From: JAOPZW01 sp963807305
GTDB lineage: Bacteria > Actinomycetota > Thermoleophilia > Solirubrobacterales > Solirubrobacteraceae
Length of the DNA stretch: 64,000 nt
NCBI GenBank assembly: GCA_963807305.1
Contig: CAWEBN010000014.1
Span: forward strand, 124,001-188,000
Reading direction: 5' to 3'
Shown: in pieces, positions 59,271 to 64,000 of the stretch
Position numbering within the stretch: position 1 is the stretch's first letter
Layout of the letters: every line of letters begins with the position of its first letter
Notes under the pieces: generated by a model
The model's database searches: none
Told to the model about the DNA's origin: nothing
What the model saw: the letters and a program-made list of their open reading frames with translations, nothing else
Translations under genes and position numbers: made by a program

Positions 59271-60659
59271 GTGACCGAGGACCCCGAGCACATCTGGAGC
59301 GCCATCCAGGACGAGTTGCGCCAGGCGGTCCCGGCTGACATGTACGACGTCTGGCTCGCGCCCCTGAAGGCGCTCGGCCTCGAGGGCGACGTCCTCGTGG
59401 TCGAGGCCCCGCGTGAGCTGCGCGCCTGGGTCGCCGAACGCTTCGCGCGCGTACTGCAGGCGAGCGTCGCGGCGGTCCTCGGACCCGAGGTCACCGTCGA
59501 CGTGCGCTCGGGCGCGGCCGCCAAGCGCGGCCCCGGCACCCGGACCGCCAGAGAGGAGTTGCCCGCCTCGCGCGCGCCCGAGCACGGGATCAACCCGGCG
59601 CTGACCTTCGAGCAGTTCGTCATCGGCGACGCCAACCGCTTCGCGCACGCCGCCGCCCTGGCGGTGGCCGAGCTCCCCGGCCACGCGTACAACCCGCTCT
59701 TCGTCTACGGACCGCCGGGCGTCGGCAAGACCCACCTGCTGCACTCGATCGGGAACTACGTCCTCGCCTACGGCGCCGGCCTCTCGGTCCGCTACACAAC
59801 GGTCGAGACCTTCACCAACCAGTTCCTCGCCGCCCTGCAGCGTGGCGACATGGACCGCTTCAAGGGCAGCTACCGCCACGCCGACGTCCTCCTCATCGAC
59901 GATGTGCAGTTCCTCGCCTCCAAGGCCAAGACCGAGGAGGAGTTCTTCCACACCTTCAACGCGCTGCACGACCTCGGCAGCCAGCTCGTGCTGACGTCCG
60001 ATCGCCTGCCGCGAGACCTCAGCGCCCTCGAGGACCGCCTGCGCGAGCGCTTCGAGGCCGGCCTGGTCACCGCCATCGAGCCGCCCGACCTCTCCACGCG
60101 CGTCGCCGTCCTGCGCAAGCGCGCCCAGCACGACGGCGTCGTCATGGCCGACGACGGCGTCCTGCCCCTCCTCGCCGCCCGCGCGCCCGACAGCGTCCGC
60201 ATGCTCGAAGGGGCGCTCATCCGCGTCGTCGCCTTCGCCTCGCTCACCGGGCGCCCGCTCACCACCGGCCTCGCGGAGGAGGTCCTCGCGGACCTCTACC
60301 CCGTCCGCCCGAGTGAGCGCCCCGCGCAGCTCACCGTCGAGGCCATCCAGGACATGACCGCCGAAGCCTTCGGCCTCAGCCGCGACGAGCTCCTGTCCAC
60401 CAGCCGCGCCGCTCGCCTGGCCTGGCCGCGGCAGGTCGCCATGTACCTCGCACGCGAGCACACCGGCGAGACCCTCCCCGCCATCGGCGCGCGGTTCGCC
60501 GGCCGCAACCACACGACCGTCCTGCACGCGTGTCGACGCACGGCTGAGCGCATGGCCGCCGACCCCGAGGCCTTCGACTTCGTTCGGCGCCTCACCGAGC
60601 AGCTGCATCCGGCCGTTCGGGGACACACCGCCCCCGGCAGTTCTCTCCGGCATGACTGA
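59271..60659 (+). CDS. dnaA: Chromosomal replication initiator DnaA
   Basis: ATP-dependent initiator that melts oriC. The 462-residue protein has the N-terminal interaction domain (IWSAIQDELRQAVPADMYDV), a linker, and the AAA+ domain with PALTFEQFVIGDANRFAHAA, Walker A GPPGVGKTHLL near residue 150, and Walker B VLLIDDVQFL near 206. The DNA-binding domain has the signature GRNHTTVLHACRR near 410. The linker is short for an actinobacterium. GTG at 59271 lies after an AGGAG. Confidence 0.97.
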   Translation: MTEDPEHIWSAIQDELRQAVPADMYDVWLAPLKALGLEGDVLVVEAPRELRAWVAERFARVLQASVAAVLGPEVTVDVRSGAAAKRGPGTRTAREELPASRAPEHGINPALTFEQFVIGDANRFAHAAALAVAELPGHAYNPLFVYGPPGVGKTHLLHSIGNYVLAYGAGLSVRYTTVETFTNQFLAALQRGDMDRFKGSYRHADVLLIDDVQFLASKAKTEEEFFHTFNALHDLGSQLVLTSDRLPRDLSALEDRLRERFEAGLVTAIEPPDLSTRVAVLRKRAQHDGVVMADDGVLPLLAARAPDSVRMLEGALIRVVAFASLTGRPLTTGLAEEVLADLYPVRPSERPAQLTVEAIQDMTAEAFGLSRDELLSTSRAARLAWPRQVAMYLAREHTGETLPAIGARFAGRNHTTVLHACRRTAERMAADPEAFDFVRRLTEQLHPAVRGHTAPGSSLRHD

Positions 60660-60782
60660 CAGACTCCGCGGGTCCGTCCACGAGCCCTTGTGCGCTGTCC
60701 CCCCGCACGTTGCGGCTCTTTCGGCGCCTGTGCACATCTCCACAACCCCTATGACTTCGATTCCTATCCAGAGGTGGTCATC
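60660..60782. promoter_or_regulatory. dnaA-dnaN gap with DnaA-box-like sequences
   Basis: A 123-base gap holding CTGTGCACA at 60728-60736 and, on the opposite strand, TTGTGGAGA over 60737-60745, both partial matches to the DnaA box. It probably contains the dnaN promoter or part of the origin. The dnaN ribosome binding site is AGAGGTGG. Confidence 0.35.
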
Positions 60783-61886
60783 GTGAAGTTGTCGACCTCG
60801 TCGCAGGAGTTGCTCGCGCAACTCCAGATCGTCTCGCGCGTCGCGTCGACGCGCAGCGCCGTGCAGGCGCTCTCCGGCGTGCAGATCGCCGCCGATGAGG
60901 CGGTCCAACTGCGCGCCACCGACATGGAGGTCGCCCTGCGCGTCCCGCTTCAGGCCACCATCGAGCGCTCCGGCACGGTCGTCCTCCCCGCGCGCCTGCT
61001 CCTGGACGTCGTCCGTCAACTCCCGGCCGGCGACGTCTCGCTCGAGTTGCGCCCCGCCGAGCAGGATGTCGAGGTCGTCGCCGGCACCGCGCGCTTCCAC
61101 ATCCGCACGCTGCGCGCCGAGGACTTCCCCCCGCTGCCCGAGCCCGGCGGCGACCAGATCGTCACCATGCCCGCGCCCGCCTTCACCGAGACCATCGCCC
61201 GCGTCGCGCGCTCGGCCTCGCGTGACGAGACGCGCCCGATCCTCACCGGCATTCTCGTGTCCGCGGCCGGCGACGAGCTGCGCATGGTGGCCACCGACTC
61301 CTATCGCCTGAGCGTCAAGGAGACCCACCTCGAGGCCTCACTGCCCGACGGGTTCGAGGCCAACGTGCCGGCCCGTGCGCTCGAGGAGCTCGGCCGGCTC
61401 GTTCGCGAGGACATCGACGACATCCGCATCGGCGTGCGCGCCAACCAGGTCGTCTTCGAGGTCGACGGCCTCGCCCTCTCGTCGCGGCTCATCGATGGTC
61501 AGTTCCCGAACTACAGACAGCTGCTGCCCGAGGCCTACGAGCACGAGCTCACGGTCAACCGGGAGGAGCTCCTGGAGGTCGTGCGCCGCATCAGCCTCAT
61601 GGCGCAGAAGAACGCGCCGCTGCGGCTGTCGTTCAGCGAGGGCGAGGTCAGCATCTCGGCGCAGACCCCGGACGTGGGGGAGGCCAGCGAGCCGGTGCCG
61701 ATCCCGTTCGCCGGCGAACCGTTCGACATCGGCTTCAACCCGGACTTCCTCATCGCCGGGCTGGAGAGCGCAGGCTCCGAGGACGTCGTGCTCAAGCTCA
61801 TCAGCCCCCTGCGCCCGGGCCTGCTCGAGTCGGCCGACGGCAGCGGCTTCCTCTACCTGATCATGCCCATCCGCCTGAACGTCTGA
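60783..61886 (+). CDS. dnaN: DNA polymerase III beta sliding clamp
   Basis: The processivity clamp of the replicative polymerase. The 367-residue protein has three similar domains, beginning KLSTSSQELLAQLQIVSRVA and ending PLRPGLLESADGSGFLYLIM then PIRLNV, the family C-terminus. ATDSYRLSVKETHLEASLPD and LIDGQFPNYRQLLPEAYEH are diagnostic segments. GTG at 60783 follows AGAGGTGG; the codons upstream are intergenic. Confidence 0.96.
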   Translation: MKLSTSSQELLAQLQIVSRVASTRSAVQALSGVQIAADEAVQLRATDMEVALRVPLQATIERSGTVVLPARLLLDVVRQLPAGDVSLELRPAEQDVEVVAGTARFHIRTLRAEDFPPLPEPGGDQIVTMPAPAFTETIARVARSASRDETRPILTGILVSAAGDELRMVATDSYRLSVKETHLEASLPDGFEANVPARALEELGRLVREDIDDIRIGVRANQVVFEVDGLALSSRLIDGQFPNYRQLLPEAYEHELTVNREELLEVVRRISLMAQKNAPLRLSFSEGEVSISAQTPDVGEASEPVPIPFAGEPFDIGFNPDFLIAGLESAGSEDVVLKLISPLRPGLLESADGSGFLYLIMPIRLNV

Positions 61887-61893
61887 GGCCGCC

Positions 61894-63001
61894 GTGGTGG
61901 TGACCCGCCTGCGCGTGCGCGACTTCCGCAGCTACACCGAAGCCGAGGTCGGGCTCGGCGAGCGGCTCACCGTCGTGCACGGGCCCAACGGCGCGGGCAA
62001 GACGAATCTCCTCGAGGCCCTGTACTTCGGCTGCACCGGGCGCTCGTGCCGGACCACCAACGAGCGGGAGTTGCTGCGCTTCGACGCGGGCGCCGGAAGC
62101 GCGGTGCGTGTCGAGGTCCACGGGCGCGACCGCGACGGCGAGCACGAGCTCAGCGTCGGCTTCCAGCCGGGGGAGGCCAAGCGGTTCAAGGTCGACGGGG
62201 CACCGGCCGAGCGCCTGCTCGATGCACCGCACCGGCCCCTGGTCAGCGTCTTCCTCCCGGATCGGCTCGAGCTCGTCAAGGGCCCGCCGGCGCTGCGCCG
62301 CTCGCATCTGGACCAGGTGGTCGGGGCGCTGTGGCCAGGCCGCACGGCCACGCGCCGCCAGTACGGGCAGACACTGGCCCAGCGCAACGCACTGCTGGCG
62401 CGCGTGCGCGCCGGCGGCTCGCTCTCGGCGCTGGCCGCCTGGGACCTCGAGCTCGCGCGCCACGGACATCGCGTTGCGCGACGACCGCGCCGCGGCGCTC
62501 GAGCTTCTGAGCCCGCGCTTCGCCGAGGCCGCGGGAGAGCTCGGGCTGGTCGGCGCCGCGGAGCTGCGCTATCGCCCGCGCACCCGGGCCGACAGCGCGG
62601 AGGCCCTCGCGGCCGAGCTCGCGGAGCGCCTCGACGCCGACCTCGAGCGCGGCTTCACCACACACGGGCCTCACCGCGACGACGTGGCGTTGCTGCGCGA
62701 CGGGCGCGAGCTGCGCGCGTACGGCTCGCAGGGCGAGCAGCGGATGGGCCTGCTGGCGCTGCTGCTCGCCGAGCGCGCCGTGTTGGAGGACGAGCGCGGC
62801 GCGCCACCGCTGCTGCTCCTGGACGACGTCATGAGCGAGCTCGACTTCGGCCGCCGCGAGCGTCTCGTCGAGCGCCTGCGTGCGGGCCAGGCGCTGGTGA
62901 CGACGACCGATGTCTCCCACGTGCCCGGTGCCGACGAGGACGACGTCGTGCGCCTGCGCGTCGAGAGCGGCGTCGTGACTCCCGAACCGGTTCCCGCATG
63001 A
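61894..63001 (+). pseudogene. recF: RecF, interrupted by a single-base frameshift
   Basis: RecF loads RecA at gapped DNA. The first frame (61894 to about 62465) has LRVRDFRSYTEAEVGLGERL, Walker A HGPNGAGKTNLLEALYFG and the FLPDRLELVKGPPALRR region. The frame is then lost, and the +1 frame continues IALRDDRAAALELLSPRFAE through TTHGPHRDDVALL, SQGEQRMGLLALLLAE and Walker B LLLLDDVMSELDFGRRERL to 63001. One extra base at or near 62466 explains it. Both halves look under full selection, so a sequencing error is the simplest reading; a recent mutation is the alternative. The stop overlaps dciA. Confidence 0.9.
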
Positions 63002-63306
63002 GGCGCCGCGAGCCACGCGCCATGTCGCACGCGATCGCCGCGCTGGCCGACCGGCTGGCGCCGCAGACGACGCTGGCCGAGGTTCAGCGGGTGTGGCCCG
63101 AGGCGGTGGGCGACGTCGTCGCCGCCCAGGCCGAGCCGACCGCGGAGCGCGACGGCGTCCTGACGGTGACGTGCGCCTCGTCGGTCTGGGCGCAGGAGCT
63201 CGACCTCATGGGTCCCGAGCTGACCGAGCGCATCAACGCGGCGCTCGGCACCGACGCGGTGCGCTCGCTGCGCTGCTCCGCCGCGCCGGCGCGCGGCTGG
63301 TCCTGA
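62998..63306 (+). CDS. dciA: DciA/DUF721 family protein
   Basis: A 102-residue protein of the DUF721 (DciA) family, the ancestral DnaB-helicase operator described in bacteria lacking DnaC/DnaI. The domain reads TLAEVQRVWPEAVGDVVAAQ, AEPTAERDGVLTVTCASSVW, AQELDLMGPELTERINAALG, the standard KH-like pattern; the disordered tail common in other DciAs is nearly absent. The ATG at 62998 overlaps the recF stop (ATGA), as in the conserved dnaA-dnaN-recF-dciA order. Confidence 0.9.
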   Translation: MRRREPRAMSHAIAALADRLAPQTTLAEVQRVWPEAVGDVVAAQAEPTAERDGVLTVTCASSVWAQELDLMGPELTERINAALGTDAVRSLRCSAAPARGWS

Positions 63307-63347
63307 GCTACCGCTTGGACGTTGGCCGCCGCGCGGCTGGTCGTGAG

Positions 63348-64000
63348 CTACCGCTTGGACTTGCCCGCCGCGCGCGCCGCGCGGGCGAGGTACGTGTGAC
63401 CTGCCTTCACCGACACCGTCTTCTTGCCCTTGAAGTCGCGCACCTGGACCGTGCCGCGCTTCACCTTCGTCAGCGTGCCGTTGCACTGATCCTGCACGAG
63501 CCAGATGGTGCCGCGGACCGTGGCGGCGCTGTACTTGCCGTCGGTGCGGAACTTCCCCTTGCCGCTGCCCCACAGCTTGCCCAGCACCGCGTTCGGGCCC
63601 TTCTTCCTGTCGGCGGCGGCCGACCGCGCGCCCTTCAGCGGCGCGCACTGCGAGCGCGCGATCTCGTCCTTCATGACGAGGTCGGTGATCAGCGCCGCGG
63701 GCTTCTTGGGCTTCTTCTTGGGCACCGACTGCTTCACCTGGAAGATGCCGTCGTAGAACTCGGCCGTCTGGGTCTTCTTCCCGCCCGTGTCCGCGGCCGA
63801 TGTCAGCGCGATGCGGCCCTTCGTCGTGTCGATCACGGACCCGACCGGGACGTTCACCGCGCCGGTGAGCGGGGCGAACTTCGTCGTGCTGCCGCCGGGC
63901 GGCGCCTTGCCGGCCGGGTACTTGATGAGCACCTTGCCCGACACGACGCGCACCACGACCGACTTGCCCGGGACGGGCGGAGGCGGGGGTCCCGCGGGCT
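63348..64000 (-). CDS. Partial FecR-like exported surface protein (C-terminal part)
   Basis: Only the C-terminal ~217 residues lie in the window; the frame runs on past base 64000. A Pro-rich linker (PAGPPPPPVPGKSVVV) precedes VRVVSGKVLIKYPAGKA, FAPLTGAVNVPVGSVIDTTK and GRIALTSAADTGG, a FecR-like beta domain. KYSAATVRGTIWLVQDQCNG and GTVQVRDFKGKKTVSVKAGH complete the end. This protein type is common in Solirubrobacterales surface proteins, which supports the taxonomic placement. Its 40-base intergenic gap contains an imperfect repeat of its own 3' end. Confidence 0.8.
   Translation of the reverse strand, partial: PAGPPPPPVPGKSVVVRVVSGKVLIKYPAGKAPPGGSTTKFAPLTGAVNVPVGSVIDTTKGRIALTSAADTGGKKTQTAEFYDGIFQVKQSVPKKKPKKPAALITDLVMKDEIARSQCAPLKGARSAAADRKKGPNAVLGKLWGSGKGKFRTDGKYSAATVRGTIWLVQDQCNGTLTKVKRGTVQVRDFKGKKTVSVKAGHTYLARAARAAGKSKR

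Noticed and set aside
62440..62490. Programmed ribosomal frameshift in recF
   Set aside because: No slippery sequence or downstream structure is visible, and RecF is not known to use recoding. A sequencing error or mutation is simpler.

Overview
The window is high-GC bacterial chromosome spanning the replication origin neighbourhood. Family content and order (rpsF-ssb-rpsR-rplI-dnaB, rpmH-rnpA-yidD-yidC-khpB-rsmG-parA-parB facing dnaA-dnaN-recF-dciA), many GTG and TTG starts, menaquinone-type respiration genes and a Thermoleophilia-like surface protein at the right edge suggest an actinobacterium of the class Thermoleophilia (Solirubrobacterales-like). That placement is inference from gene content; no rRNA gene lies in the window.

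Layout. 0.1-6.1 kb (+): ribosomal proteins S6, S18 and L9 with SSB, then DnaB, a DnaC-like ATPase coupled to it by an ATGA overlap, and PurA. 6.1-11.7 kb: a nucleotide-sugar cluster (hexapeptide acyltransferase, Gfo/Idh oxidoreductase, UDP-sugar dehydrogenase, UDP-GlcNAc 2-epimerase) plus a class IV aminotransferase. 11.8-12.9 kb: a secreted protein and a conserved hypothetical. 12.9-20.5 kb: a decayed genomic island inserted into the 3' half of tRNA-Lys(CTT), bounded by 43-bp direct repeats. It holds a truncated integrase, an IS1182-type transposase broken by an intact IS30-type element, remnants of Excalibur and MOSC proteins, and two large intact cargo genes (an FAD oxidoreductase and a uracil-DNA-glycosylase-like protein).

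20.6-36.9 kb, mostly minus strand: Tat translocase, a two-component system, polyprenyl diphosphate synthase and MenG (menaquinone), a QcrABC-type cytochrome bc complex whose Rieske subunit carries a Tat signal, then hemB, a fused AhbA/AhbB-like siroheme decarboxylase homologue and hemL in one overlapping run, an ABC-2 exporter and an AI-2E family permease. 36.9-54 kb is mixed: YmdB-type phosphoesterase, a cyclic-nucleotide-binding protein, a methyltransferase coupled to a tandem pair of large LuxR-type ATPase regulators (the first truncated), a membrane glycosyltransferase-like protein, a phosphatase, aminotransferase and Ddl, a bifunctional-nuclease-domain protein, a GH30 remnant, and AraC/peroxiredoxin and quinone-reductase genes. 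54.2-63.3 kb is the origin region: tRNA-Ile, parBA, rsmG, khpB, yidC, yidD, rnpA and rpmH on the minus strand diverge from dnaA, dnaN, recF and dciA.

The points most worth a second look: a DnaC-like helicase loader and a DciA homologue in one genome; the fused AhbA/AhbB protein inside a haem operon; the tRNA-Lys island with its glycosylase-like cargo; a duplicated 18-bp parS-like motif beside rsmG; a single-base frameshift in recF; and the tandem full-length/truncated regulators.
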